DNA of 64,000 nt from assembly GCA_019638015.1 (NCBI GenBank), contig JAHBUP010000001.1, forward strand, positions 3,194,424 through 3,258,423. Direction: 5' to 3'. Under the pieces are notes generated by a model. It was not told where the DNA came from, did no database searches, and saw only the letters and a program-made list of their open reading frames with translations. This DNA comes from Melioribacteraceae bacterium. GTDB taxonomy: Bacteria > Bacteroidota > Ignavibacteria > Ignavibacteriales > Melioribacteraceae. Numbering within the stretch: position 1 is the first letter of the stretch; each line of letters starts with the position of its first letter. This document shows, piece after piece, positions 9,551 through 19,124 of the stretch. Both the position numbers and the translations under genes were made by a program.

Positions 9551-10570
9551 TTAAAATGAAAAGTTAAATGAGAATCTGTGAACATTATCAAATATTCCAA
9601 ATGGTTGATAAGCATAATCAACACCTATATTCATACCGGCGATATTGCGTTTAATTCCAAATCCAGCAGAAAAATTATGTTCGTCTGCCGGAGATACAAA
9701 TCCCGCACGCAATGAAAATGTATTCATGAATGTGTACTCACCACCAATAAACAGTTGCTCGCTATAATCGCGGGGATGGGAAGCGTCAACGGCAACAATT
9801 AAAGAATGATTATTTTTATCAACATCAATCAAATCCATTGCATCCATCGATAAACCGATTCTAAATGTTAATGGTAATTGAAATGTTTCTTCCTTGTACT
9901 TTAACTCGGTTGAAAAATTTCTCACACTCATTCCAAAGTTCAAACTCTTAAATCCGGTTTTGTAAAGAATACCAAAATCGAAAGCCATAGCTCCCAATGA
10001 GTTTGATTCTTGTACATAACCGCCTGCATCATCAACATCAATTATACTGCTGCCCAAATCCTGTTTTACATATTTAACATTACCGCCAACGGAGAATTTT
10101 GTTGATAACGCTTTCGCGTAGCCAATACCAATAGCCATTGCGGTTGGTGAATATGTTCCTACATCAATGTAACCCTGTTCATTATCGGCTACTATTGTTC
10201 CTAAAAATTCGCCATAATCAACTGATTGGAACGAAATTCCAAAAACTCCATAATCGCCATCGAAAGGGGCGAACGCAATTGCGGAATGAAGATGCTTGAT
10301 ATCGGCAATCCAGCTTACATTACCTACAGTTAAAGAGGTAAATTCATGAATGGAAGCCATTGTAGCGGGATTATAAAAAATAGCGGATGCTGAGCCAAGA
10401 TCGACTGCAGTAATCGCTTCACCAAAACCGCTGCTCCTAGCATCGGTAGATACACTTAAAAATTTCATGCCGGTCTGTGCAAGTTTTTTATCCTGCGCAT
10501 TCAGAGAATGAAAAAGTGTAATCAATATTAACAATGTGATACTTATCTTATTTTTCATCGATTTATCCAA
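9551..10570 (-). CDS. PorV/PorQ-family outer membrane beta-barrel protein
   Basis: This 339-residue protein has a signal peptide followed by the family opening GMKFLSVSTDARSSGFGEA and the conserved ATMAS/NPA segment (SAIFYNPATMASI). These are typical of PorV/PorQ/UPF0164-like barrels related to FadL. Alternating amphipathic strands continue to a terminal phenylalanine-rich strand (HRFSFNFSF), as expected for an outer-membrane barrel. PorV proteins shuttle T9SS cargo to the attachment complex, and Ignavibacteria often encode paralogs beside their cargo genes. It is flanked by two exported proteins in the same operon, one with a sorting tail. MDKSM or the internal MKNK could be the start. Confidence 0.82.
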   Translation of the reverse strand: MDKSMKNKISITLLILITLFHSLNAQDKKLAQTGMKFLSVSTDARSSGFGEAITAVDLGSASAIFYNPATMASIHEFTSLTVGNVSWIADIKHLHSAIAFAPFDGDYGVFGISFQSVDYGEFLGTIVADNEQGYIDVGTYSPTAMAIGIGYAKALSTKFSVGGNVKYVKQDLGSSIIDVDDAGGYVQESNSLGAMAFDFGILYKTGFKSLNFGMSVRNFSTELKYKEETFQLPLTFRIGLSMDAMDLIDVDKNNHSLIVAVDASHPRDYSEQLFIGGEYTFMNTFSLRAGFVSPADEHNFSAGFGIKRNIAGMNIGVDYAYQPFGIFDNVHRFSFNFSF

Positions 10571-10576
10571 TTTTTT

Positions 10577-12661
10577 TTATCTGATAATTGTAAATTTTGC
10601 CAAATGGTGTTCACCCGTTACGGTATCGGTAATTACCGCAATATAAATACCACTTACAATTATTTGCCCCGATGAAGTAACTTGATACCAAAATTCATCG
10701 CCGCTTCCGTTTTTATGCTCAATAGTTTTAATTAACTCGCCTAACTCAGAATATATTCTGATCGTACATTCTCCAGGAATATTATAAAATGCAATTTTAT
10801 CTTCATCGGCCACGCCGGGGAATTTCATTTTTCCTCTGGCCGAGGCGTTAAATGGATTAGGCACAATTCTAATATCACTTAACTTTGAACCTGCTTGTCT
10901 TTGTAAGTTAGCCGGATCATAAGTCTGTGTAAAATATCTTCCGCTTTCTAATCTTCCGGCGGGTGTACCGGCTCCGCCATTTTGAGGCGCGCCGACAGCG
11001 GTGATATAATAGAAATAATTAAAACCACGAACTAAATCTTTATCATCGTAACTTCTTTCACTTGCACTTTTTGTTTCATAAATCATTGTGTAATTGCTGT
11101 CTACATTTCCGAGAGCGCGGTAAATTCTGAATGCTACAGGGGGATTCGGATCGGCAGAATTAACTTCCCATCTCAACGAAATTCTATCGCCGCCAGAATT
11201 AACCTCAAAATTGGTTGGAGGCATTGGAGGTTGAGGTAATTTCCATCCCGAATTAAAGTTTTCTGTTATTCTTTTGAATGTTAAAAAGAGAGAATCTTTA
11301 CCCTGCATTACAACTCTATTTTTAGCTTCGGCGGTAATTTGGCCGAGCTTATATTTTTTTCCAATATCAATTTGCTGAGCTCTACCAATTCCATTGGCGG
11401 CTTCAGCCATAACAATTTTAATACTTTCGCCTGGTTTGAGTGTGTAGGGGCCATATCCAACATTATAAGAAATACCGCCTGAAGCGTTACCCACATTCGG
11501 GGCTGATTTTTGAATGGCGAAATCTCCGCTCGGTTCAACCGCATCGGCATGGCGAGGCGCTTTGTGTCCGGAAGCCATGAGTGCGTATTCTTGAGTCATT
11601 CTATCAATGTTTAATGCATTAGCTCCGGCAAGAAGCATAGGATGATCAGAATTTATATAATCGGTAGTTGATGGCTGATTGGGATCATCAACTTTTTCAG
11701 TTGCCGATTTATCTGCGTATAATGTAACTGTACCTAAAAATTGTGTTCCGCCCAATCTACCGATTGTATCGCCCGGTGAATTATAAACCGCGGCGGTACT
11801 GTTAAGTGCCCAAATTGGTCCCCCAATATTATCATAGCTAACATCCTTACCCGGAAAATAGCCATGCCATGAAAACTGCGCTCTATATCTTTCATTAACC
11901 GGATCTGTTTTAATTCCATCACCGCGCGAATCATTCATAGTATTGATTCCCCAGCCTGAAGCATTACCTATTACATATCTTACAGATTTGTTAACTGAAT
12001 TTCTGTAAGTAAACCAGAAGTAAGCATCTTTAATTGTGTTGTTGGGTAATTCAATTTCAGAATCCGCGTCGGTATTTCCGGTATTGGTGTAAGTATATTC
12101 ATACACTATATAATTATCATGATACTGCTGGGCAAATTGAAAAATTTTCCTTGTAACAGTGATACCAAGTTGAGAGTTAACAACATTCTCTATCACTCTA
12201 TCGTAAGGTAAATTGCTGTCAATTTTATCGACCTCCACATTTTTCTGGAATGATAGATCTCCATTAACATAAACAGTAGTGGGTTCAAATTTTGAGATCA
12301 ATTCCATTTTGAGTGGGAAGAAGGAATAAAATTGAGGATTTCGCGGTCCAACTGTACACACTTTAAAGGGGAAATAATTTCCTCCTTCATCTGTAAAGTC
12401 TTTGGCTCCAATCCACATACCTCTTGCGGCTTGCATATCTTGATAGGAATAAATAGCTGGCCACTGCATTCCAAATTGCTGTGTTCTAATAAACCCAGCT
12501 TCTTCTAATTCTGATCCGATTTCAGAATACCAATTATGAAGTGAGCCGGCAGACATCCACACATTTTTGAATTGAGCGTATGTGGTAAATTGTATTCCGA
12601 TTAATAATGCCAGAACAATCGGAAAACTTTTTTTAATTCTGTAAAAAACTGAGTTCATCAT
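10577..12661 (-). CDS. Large exported protein with FnIII domain and T9SS-like C-terminus
   Basis: This 694-residue protein has a signal peptide (MMNSVFYRIKKSFPIVLALL, ending near TTYAQ). Residues 30-470 are a region I cannot assign. A fibronectin type III domain lies around 475-575 (PPMPPTNFEVNSGGDRISLRW). The last 90 residues have a sorting-like tail (IRIVPNPFNASARG, then IYSELGELIKTIEHKNGSG), which is a variant of the usual QNYPNPFNP signature. It starts 24 bp after the TonB receptor stop and is followed within 6 bp by the PorV-like gene. That places it where a SusD-like partner would be, although no SusD motif is seen. Confidence 0.75.
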   Translation of the reverse strand: MMNSVFYRIKKSFPIVLALLIGIQFTTYAQFKNVWMSAGSLHNWYSEIGSELEEAGFIRTQQFGMQWPAIYSYQDMQAARGMWIGAKDFTDEGGNYFPFKVCTVGPRNPQFYSFFPLKMELISKFEPTTVYVNGDLSFQKNVEVDKIDSNLPYDRVIENVVNSQLGITVTRKIFQFAQQYHDNYIVYEYTYTNTGNTDADSEIELPNNTIKDAYFWFTYRNSVNKSVRYVIGNASGWGINTMNDSRGDGIKTDPVNERYRAQFSWHGYFPGKDVSYDNIGGPIWALNSTAAVYNSPGDTIGRLGGTQFLGTVTLYADKSATEKVDDPNQPSTTDYINSDHPMLLAGANALNIDRMTQEYALMASGHKAPRHADAVEPSGDFAIQKSAPNVGNASGGISYNVGYGPYTLKPGESIKIVMAEAANGIGRAQQIDIGKKYKLGQITAEAKNRVVMQGKDSLFLTFKRITENFNSGWKLPQPPMPPTNFEVNSGGDRISLRWEVNSADPNPPVAFRIYRALGNVDSNYTMIYETKSASERSYDDKDLVRGFNYFYYITAVGAPQNGGAGTPAGRLESGRYFTQTYDPANLQRQAGSKLSDIRIVPNPFNASARGKMKFPGVADEDKIAFYNIPGECTIRIYSELGELIKTIEHKNGSGDEFWYQVTSSGQIIVSGIYIAVITDTVTGEHHLAKFTIIR

Positions 12662-12685
12662 TTCCTCAAAATTTTCTAATGAATT

Positions 12686-15600
12686 TTAATTTAAATCGTA
12701 ATTTATTTTTATACCCCAAAATATTGACCTTGGGTTTAGAAACGCCGTGTATCCCAGATTCGGCATATCTATATATGATTTGTTCTTTCTCCATTCTTCT
12801 TTTTGAGCTTCACTTGCATTCTCATCCCAAGGAATGTATGCGCCTGTTCTTATATCACCCGGCTTATCATCACCAGCAATAAACTTATAATTACTGCCGA
12901 ATTCTCTGTATTTCTCCGGAAGATGCAGCGATTTCATATAATCATCATAATCATTCAAATCAACAAATCCCGCGCTGTAGCCCATCTGTTTTAGGTTAAG
13001 CGCATTCAGAATGTCTGCGAAGAATTCAATATTAAGTGGACCGAAATCGAATGCTTTTGAAATTCTTAAATCGATATTATAACTATCCTGCCATTGAATA
13101 TTATTTTCAAATCCGGGGCGTACACCACCTGGGCCAGTCCATGAAAAATTCACACCCGCACGCCAGGAGGCAAGTATATTCATTCTCCAATCTTCGAGAG
13201 GTTTAATTCCCATAATATCGGGACCCCAACCGAGAGGAGTAAAGATATCAATATTAGCTCTTGCGTATGGTCTTGGTATAGGTTTATTTTGTTCGAAGAA
13301 GGTTTTATTGCGTTGGTTCTCTCTTTGGATGGCAGGATTTTCAGAATTACTTCTTAATCCAAAATTACCGCTTGTTGAAACTTGATAAGTATAATTAATA
13401 AAACCGCGAACCCATTCACCTCTGTTCTTTGTTAATGTGGCTTCGAAGCCTCTGATATCTTCATAACTCTCCGGTTCTGGTATTGTATAGTTTACCGAAT
13501 TATCTCGACTAGTATAAGTTACCAATCTAGGTTGTTCTGTAATATCTTTATAATAACCGGCTACCCTTAACAAGTATTCATCAAATAAATTATGTTCGTA
13601 ACCCAATTCATATGCAATGGTTTTAGGCAATGGATTATTTGGATTTGCCAATCTTGTAACTGCCTGTGTAACAGTACTTCTTCTTAGAAGATAAAGGTCT
13701 TCAGGAAGAGGCATCGATCTAAAATGACCATAATTGAAGTAAAGTTTGCTATCAACCGAAATTGGGAAAGCAACACCTAACCTAGGACTTACATCAAGAA
13801 TTGCTTCTGTAGCTACTTTTTGAAGAAGAGTATCAATACCGGATGATAAAGCGCCGGATAATGCTCTATCATATGGATTATTTAAAACATACCAGTCGCC
13901 ATTTGCGTTGCTGTAATCGAATCGAACACCAACATTAGCGACCATACCCTCAAATTCTAATTTATTCTGAATATAGAAAGCTCCTCTAATCGGAAATGTC
14001 TGCCAATTAGAACGGCTGTTATTGCTAGGGAGTGCAGGTTCTACCAATGCATAGTTAACCGCATTTTCTGTATACACAAATTCAGCTCCGGCTTTTACAT
14101 TATTATATTTATCAAGCTGACTTGTAAAATCAATTTTAGCTGACCAGGTAGCAACCCTGCTTGTATCTCTTGAATTACTAAATCCAAGGCCCATGTTCAT
14201 TGAAGAACCGATACCGCTGCTTGTACCACTGAAATAACCAAATGGCGCTTCATCAAAAAATATTCCGCCAAATTGATTTGTCTTATCTGTATTTCTTGCT
14301 GTGCCTGGATTAGTATCATACCGGGTACCAAACTGATTTAAGGTAACATCATAGTAAGTGGTGTTATTAATTACATGAGTGAACTTTAATCCATAACCGG
14401 AAATAAATTTTTGAGTTGGAGCCCAATAATCGGTAGCATAAACTCTGGAATCTAAATAACTGGCGCCTGATCTAGTGTCTAGTTGTTCGGCAATTCCACC
14501 GGCTGATCTAAATATACCGGCTAATCCACTTCTTGAACTTGTTGTTCCCCATTGCTTTCCATTAATACCTTCAACAGATAATTTCATTCCAGGCTGTAAA
14601 TCTGAAGTTAATTTAAATTGGAAATTATAATCTTGATAAGCTTTCCTTGATAGGGGAATCATATACATTTCTTTTGTAGTTCTGTATGAAGTAATAAATG
14701 TCAAGCCTCCAAGTTCTTTGCTAATCACTGGAACTGGCCCACTGAAACTAATATCAAAATCGTAATCGGGTTCGGTAATATCTAGTTGTCTTCTATGCTG
14801 CCATAAAAATAATCTTTGAGCGGCTTCAGGAGTTAAATCATTCAAAGGATCGTTATCAGCCAATAATTGTTCCGATACTTTATTCCAACCTCTAAAAGGT
14901 TGATACTGGCGTTTAGTATAATCATCCCAGTTTCCATTATCGGTACCAGTCCAAGCAACTGCATCATCTATATAAGGTTTAATCCAATAAGAATTTGGAG
15001 AATTAACCGATTCACCAAAATGTTTATTAGCGCCTGGTCTATATCTGCTAAGAATAGAAATAGAATATTTTTGTTTATCACCATCTTTGGTAACCACATT
15101 AACTAAACCGGAACGAATATTACCGGATTCAGCGTTGAATCCGCCGGTCTGAACCTGAATTTCTTTAACCGATGTAAAGCTGATGCCGAGATATGGAGTA
15201 TTATCCCTTTCATCTCTTAGGGTCATTCCATTTACAACAAATGCGGTTTGATCAGCTCCGCCACCTCGTATTACTGGTCCGGTAGCTGAAGAAAGAACAC
15301 CCGCCTGTAAACCAATTACACCCGATACATTTGAAACCGGTAGGTTTTCAATTTCTTCAAAGTTTAGATTGACACGGCTTGATGATACGTCTTTCTGCAC
15401 AATTGGCTGTTCGGCAACAACATAAATTTCCATTGTTTGCAGAGCCTCATCATTTAAAGAAATATCAACTACCGTTGTCTGGTCAATGTTTACTCTAACA
15501 TTTGTAACGGTAGCTGTTGTGTAGCCAATATAAGATGCTTTTACCGTATACCTGCCGGGTTGAACATTCAATATCGCAAAATAACCATCAACATCGGTAG

Positions 15601-15760
15601 AAGCTCCTATAGTAGTTCCTTCGAGCATAACATTCACTCCAATGAGCGGTTCTTTGGTTTTTGAATCGATAATTGTACCGGCAATTTTACCCGTTGTTGC
15701 TGCGGTAATTTGGGTTGCAAGTATCAATGTTAGAATTTTGAGAAGTAAAAATTTTCTCAT
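12686..15760 (-). CDS. TonB-dependent receptor with carboxypeptidase-regulatory-like domain
   Basis: This 1024-residue outer-membrane receptor has a signal peptide (1-20) and then a CarboxypepD_reg-like domain (about 24-110: GKIAGTIIDSKTKEPLIGVNV). The plug domain (about 130-225) includes VIRGGGADQTAFVVNGMTL and the sequence SGLVNVVTKDG. A long 22-stranded-type barrel follows, ending in an aromatic strand (FWGIKINYDLN). This is the SusC-like layout, used for energised import of large or scarce substrates. It follows a GHL10 hydrolase 107 bp upstream and precedes exported binding-type proteins. By context I infer import of glycan or peptidoglycan fragments, but the ligand is unproven. Confidence 0.88.
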   Translation of the reverse strand: MRKFLLLKILTLILATQITAATTGKIAGTIIDSKTKEPLIGVNVMLEGTTIGASTDVDGYFAILNVQPGRYTVKASYIGYTTATVTNVRVNIDQTTVVDISLNDEALQTMEIYVVAEQPIVQKDVSSSRVNLNFEEIENLPVSNVSGVIGLQAGVLSSATGPVIRGGGADQTAFVVNGMTLRDERDNTPYLGISFTSVKEIQVQTGGFNAESGNIRSGLVNVVTKDGDKQKYSISILSRYRPGANKHFGESVNSPNSYWIKPYIDDAVAWTGTDNGNWDDYTKRQYQPFRGWNKVSEQLLADNDPLNDLTPEAAQRLFLWQHRRQLDITEPDYDFDISFSGPVPVISKELGGLTFITSYRTTKEMYMIPLSRKAYQDYNFQFKLTSDLQPGMKLSVEGINGKQWGTTSSRSGLAGIFRSAGGIAEQLDTRSGASYLDSRVYATDYWAPTQKFISGYGLKFTHVINNTTYYDVTLNQFGTRYDTNPGTARNTDKTNQFGGIFFDEAPFGYFSGTSSGIGSSMNMGLGFSNSRDTSRVATWSAKIDFTSQLDKYNNVKAGAEFVYTENAVNYALVEPALPSNNSRSNWQTFPIRGAFYIQNKLEFEGMVANVGVRFDYSNANGDWYVLNNPYDRALSGALSSGIDTLLQKVATEAILDVSPRLGVAFPISVDSKLYFNYGHFRSMPLPEDLYLLRRSTVTQAVTRLANPNNPLPKTIAYELGYEHNLFDEYLLRVAGYYKDITEQPRLVTYTSRDNSVNYTIPEPESYEDIRGFEATLTKNRGEWVRGFINYTYQVSTSGNFGLRSNSENPAIQRENQRNKTFFEQNKPIPRPYARANIDIFTPLGWGPDIMGIKPLEDWRMNILASWRAGVNFSWTGPGGVRPGFENNIQWQDSYNIDLRISKAFDFGPLNIEFFADILNALNLKQMGYSAGFVDLNDYDDYMKSLHLPEKYREFGSNYKFIAGDDKPGDIRTGAYIPWDENASEAQKEEWRKNKSYIDMPNLGYTAFLNPRSIFWGIKINYDLN

Positions 15761-15867
15761 ATTCGAAATCTCCTAAATTTCAGAATAATGCTTTACGCTA
15801 ATAGAATTAGTTTTAACTACAGTTTGAATCTTATAAATCAAAAAAAATTAGGAACACTTTATTACAA

Positions 15868-18249
15868 CTATTTAACGAACATCATTTTTTTACTAAGAAC
15901 GTGCGAATTGGATTGAAGGGTATATATGTATATACCACTGGGCAAATTTTCAGCATTAAATTCAATTGAATGATAACCCTTACTCATTTCTTCATTCACA
16001 ATTTCTGCAATTTCTTGGCCAAGCACATTAAAAATCTTTATTGACGTCAATCCACTTTCGGGGAGCGCATATTTGATTTTTGTAGATGGATTAAATGGAT
16101 TGGGATAATTTTGATTTAGCTGGTAAGATTTGGGCATCCCATCATCTTCCAATACACTTGTAGAAACAAGAGTTCTAAATTTCATCACTTCGGCTAACTC
16201 ACTTTTTCCATAATCATTTCCGGCAAGAACCGACCATGTGTAAATTTTATTTTCTTTTAATTTGCCAATGGTTAGAGTTGTATCAGTTGTAACTGTATCA
16301 ATAATTATAATTGTTGGAAGTATCGATAACCCTTCAGCCACCTGTAATCTGTAATAGCTAGCAGCAAAGGTTTTATTCCAAACTAATTTTGGAGTTACGG
16401 ACACATCTACTGACTTATCAGCAGGGAGCAATAACTGAGGAGGCGCCGGAAAGCCTGTCGTAAAACTCTTTGTTTCAGAATAGACACTCTCTCCGGCTAA
16501 ATTTGACGCTGACACTCGCCAGTAATAAGTTTTTAATCCCTTTAATCGGGTAACTGTTCTAAATGTATCAACAATATTATTTTGATTAAAAACTAAACTT
16601 GAAAAATTGATATCCTCTGAAACTTGAAGACGATTATAATTTGAATGCTTTGTGTTTTCCCATATAAACTTAATAGTGTCTTTTTGATTAACCGCTAAAT
16701 CAGCAGGGTAAAAAGTTTTTGGTTTTTCGGGAATATTTATAGTTACAGGAATTACTTCGCTTAGCTCACTCTCATTATAATTTTTATCTAATGATGTAAC
16801 GGCAAAATACATTGTTGATGAAACATCATTTACTTTTAGCGCCGCGTAATTTACTCCAACAATATTATTAAGATTTGAGGCATCCTCAATTTGACTTGGC
16901 TGAACAGTAGCAGTATTAAATTTATAAATTGCGTACATAGAAGCTAAATTACCATCTGCCGCAACAGCTGGCTTATCCCAAATTAAACCATCACCTCTCA
17001 CTCCTGCTATTTTTTCAAAGCGCAAGTTGGTTGGTTTATTAGGTTTAACTTGATCCTTCCAATTCATTCCTGGAATTATGGCCGGATTAGTATAATATTT
17101 TGTCTTTAATGAATCTGTAAATCCTGAAGTATTACCCGGAATATGTTTCGCGCTGAATAAAACCATCCCGTCGGTCTTGCTATTATTTCTATTAGCTTTC
17201 AATTGATTTGGAAGTTCAGCACTCGTATAGCTGGAACCATAAATATTTCCTGTATAGTAATGCTTATTATAGTGCTTTGCGGAATCCGCCCACCAGGGCA
17301 TTAATTTATTATAATCTTGACTACCGCCAATTTTCCAATACAATTGTGGGATTATGTAATCTACGGTATTATTTTTTAACCAATTCATCGGATCGGCATA
17401 AATTGCGCTATAAGCATCCATTCCTGTAATACCTGCTGGAACTCCAGCTTTCCAAATACCAAAAGGACTGATACCAAATTTAACATTAGGTTTAAGTGCA
17501 TTAATCGTATCGCTGATTGCTTTCATCTGGATATTTACATTATCTCTGCGCCATTCATCTTTATTTGTAAATCCTCTCGGATCAAGTAAGAATGTACTCT
17601 CATCTTTTGCATTATTTGTCGAATTCGCTTTCATATGATCGGGCGGATAAGGGTAGAAGTAATCATCAAAATGAATACCATCAACATCATATTTTGTGAT
17701 AATATCAACTACAATACTTACATTATAATCTCTTACAGCCGGCAGACCGGGATTAAGAATATGAAGATTACCAAATTTTAAAATCCATTCCGGTTTCGTA
17801 TTTGAAATGTGAGTTGCAGATCTGTCATAAGATGCCCCAGCGTGTCTTGCTCTGTAAGGATTTAACCAAGCGTGCAGCTCAATGCCCCTTTTATGAGCTT
17901 CGTCAATCGCAAATTGCAGAGGGTCAAAATTGTTTACAGGAGCTTTGCCTTGAGTGCCGGTTAACCAATATGACCATGGTTCAAAATCGGATTTATACAA
18001 CGCATCGCATTCTGGACGAACTTGAAAAAATGCCGCATTTAAGTTAGCATCTTTAATTGCGTCGAGCATATCAATTAAATTTTGTTTGAGTGTTTCAACC
18101 GATAGTGTGGTTGATGAAGGCCAATCTATATTGGAAACCGAGGCAATCCAGGTTCCCCTAAATTCTCTTTTGGGAGAGGTGGTTTGTGACGATATAATTG
18201 AAAAACTGAAAATCAGTAAAACTTGAATAGAGTAAAATAGTTTTCTCAT
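15868..18249 (-). CDS. GHL10-family glycoside hydrolase (number 1), T9SS-secreted
   Basis: The 793-residue protein starts with a signal peptide. A glycosyl-hydrolase-like 10 (DUF187) TIM barrel follows (about 28-390) with REFRGTWIASVSNIDWPS, FFQVRPECDALY, ELHAWLNPYRA and DGIHFDDYFYPYP. Family members act on peptidoglycan glycan strands in some bacteria (as I recall, E. coli YddW/DigH). After the barrel come fibronectin III-like modules (FWENTKHSNYNRLQVS and WNKTFAASYYRLQV regions) and a T9SS type A tail with QNYPNPFNP, ending KKMMFVK. The protein should therefore act outside the cell. A perfect dyad lies 75 bp upstream of the ATG (18324-18343). It sits directly downstream of the two-component genes. 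Confidence 0.87.
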   Translation of the reverse strand: MRKLFYSIQVLLIFSFSIISSQTTSPKREFRGTWIASVSNIDWPSSTTLSVETLKQNLIDMLDAIKDANLNAAFFQVRPECDALYKSDFEPWSYWLTGTQGKAPVNNFDPLQFAIDEAHKRGIELHAWLNPYRARHAGASYDRSATHISNTKPEWILKFGNLHILNPGLPAVRDYNVSIVVDIITKYDVDGIHFDDYFYPYPPDHMKANSTNNAKDESTFLLDPRGFTNKDEWRRDNVNIQMKAISDTINALKPNVKFGISPFGIWKAGVPAGITGMDAYSAIYADPMNWLKNNTVDYIIPQLYWKIGGSQDYNKLMPWWADSAKHYNKHYYTGNIYGSSYTSAELPNQLKANRNNSKTDGMVLFSAKHIPGNTSGFTDSLKTKYYTNPAIIPGMNWKDQVKPNKPTNLRFEKIAGVRGDGLIWDKPAVAADGNLASMYAIYKFNTATVQPSQIEDASNLNNIVGVNYAALKVNDVSSTMYFAVTSLDKNYNESELSEVIPVTINIPEKPKTFYPADLAVNQKDTIKFIWENTKHSNYNRLQVSEDINFSSLVFNQNNIVDTFRTVTRLKGLKTYYWRVSASNLAGESVYSETKSFTTGFPAPPQLLLPADKSVDVSVTPKLVWNKTFAASYYRLQVAEGLSILPTIIIIDTVTTDTTLTIGKLKENKIYTWSVLAGNDYGKSELAEVMKFRTLVSTSVLEDDGMPKSYQLNQNYPNPFNPSTKIKYALPESGLTSIKIFNVLGQEIAEIVNEEMSKGYHSIEFNAENLPSGIYIYTLQSNSHVLSKKMMFVK

Positions 18250-18323
18250 TAATTGCCTAGCCTTAATGGTCGTAAGGTTTTATTGAATCACGTCCCTAAT
18301 TTGTAAACAACCAATTCTTTTTC

Positions 18324-18343
18324 AACTACACCAATGTGTAGTT
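18324..18343. promoter_or_regulatory. Dyad operator 1 (perfect inverted repeat)
   Basis: A perfect inverted repeat AACTACAC-CAAT-GTGTAGTT with 8-bp arms and a 4-bp spacer sits 75 bp upstream of GHL10 number 1. It has the length and symmetry of sites bound by LuxR/NarL-type dimers. Three relatives with the same 20-bp geometry lie at other gene-start regions of the locus. Binding by the adjacent response regulator is inferred. Confidence 0.65.
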
Positions 18344-18421
18344 TTAATTTCTCGTCTTTGCTTTGAATTCAAAAGATAATTTTTATAAAAATAGAGGCTG
18401 CTTTCTAATTTTATTAATTAC

Positions 18422-19078
18422 TTACCATTTAGAAAGAATTCTTAATTTTTGCCCGATACTAACCGCTTCAGCCCTACTGTGAACATGCAGTTTTTCGTAG
18501 ATGCTTCGAATATGATATTTAACACCATCTACTGAGAGGAAGATTTCATCAGCAATTTTTTTGTATGATTTGCCTTCAGATAGAAGAGTTAAAATGGTAG
18601 TCTCCTTTTCGGTAAGCATATCTTCATTATAAACCGGCTTGAATTTATGGAATGATTTTAAAACTTTACGGGCAATTTGTGGAGTCATAGGTGACCCTCC
18701 TTTAATTGCCAGCCGGATAGCCTCTATTAACTCATCGGGGGAAACAGATTTATGTAAATACCCAATTGCTCCTGCTTGCAACGATCCAAAAATACTCTTA
18801 TCATCATCCTGAATGGTTATCATAATAATTAAAGCATTTTTATTTATTTGGGTTAACAGTTCGGCCCCCTCAATTCCAGAAATTCCCGGCAATCCAATAT
18901 CTAATAATATTACATTGCTTTTTTTAATTTCCTCGGATTTGAGCGCCTCCTCGCATGAACTGAAAGATTCCAAAATTAAAAAATCCTCAATCGCGCTTAA
19001 TGCTGTTTCCCAGGCTGTCCTTGCAAATAAATTATCTTCTATAATCGAAATTTTTATCATCGACGTTTTTTTCAACAA
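18422..19078 (-). CDS. NarL/LuxR-family response regulator
   Basis: The 218-residue protein has a receiver domain with acidic pocket IEDN (12-15), the phospho-acceptor in ILLDIGLPG (Asp60) and the conserved HKS (Lys110). A LuxR-type helix-turn-helix follows (about 155-212: LTEKETTILTLLSEGKSYKK, then IADEIFLSVDGVKYHIRSIY). It is the probable output partner of the sensor kinase whose stop is 46 bp upstream. The frame opens with TTG at 19078, preceded by AAAGGA. An internal ATG at 19060 (MIKISIIEDN) is the alternative start. A dyad at 19104-19123 lies between the two genes, suggesting separate or autoregulated transcription of the regulator. Confidence 0.88.
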   Translation of the reverse strand: MLKKTSMIKISIIEDNLFARTAWETALSAIEDFLILESFSSCEEALKSEEIKKSNVILLDIGLPGISGIEGAELLTQINKNALIIMITIQDDDKSIFGSLQAGAIGYLHKSVSPDELIEAIRLAIKGGSPMTPQIARKVLKSFHKFKPVYNEDMLTEKETTILTLLSEGKSYKKIADEIFLSVDGVKYHIRSIYEKLHVHSRAEAVSIGQKLRILSKW

Positions 19079-19103
19079 AATAAATCCTTTACAAAATGAT
19101 ATA

Positions 19104-19123
19104 TACTACACACAAAGGTGGTT
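19104..19123. promoter_or_regulatory. Dyad operator 2 (kinase/regulator junction)
   Basis: TACTACAC-ACAA-AGGTGGTT matches the dyad consensus with the same 4-bp spacer. It lies in the 46 bp between the kinase stop and the regulator start. The first arm matches 7 of 8 positions and the second 5 of 8 positions of the perfect site at 18324. Possible autoregulation of the response regulator. Confidence 0.5.
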
Positions 19124-19124
19124 A

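Noticed and set aside
15815..15822. Half-site AACTACAG upstream of the TonB receptor
   Set aside because: Only one arm resembles the dyad consensus. The second arm is absent, so it is not counted as an operator.
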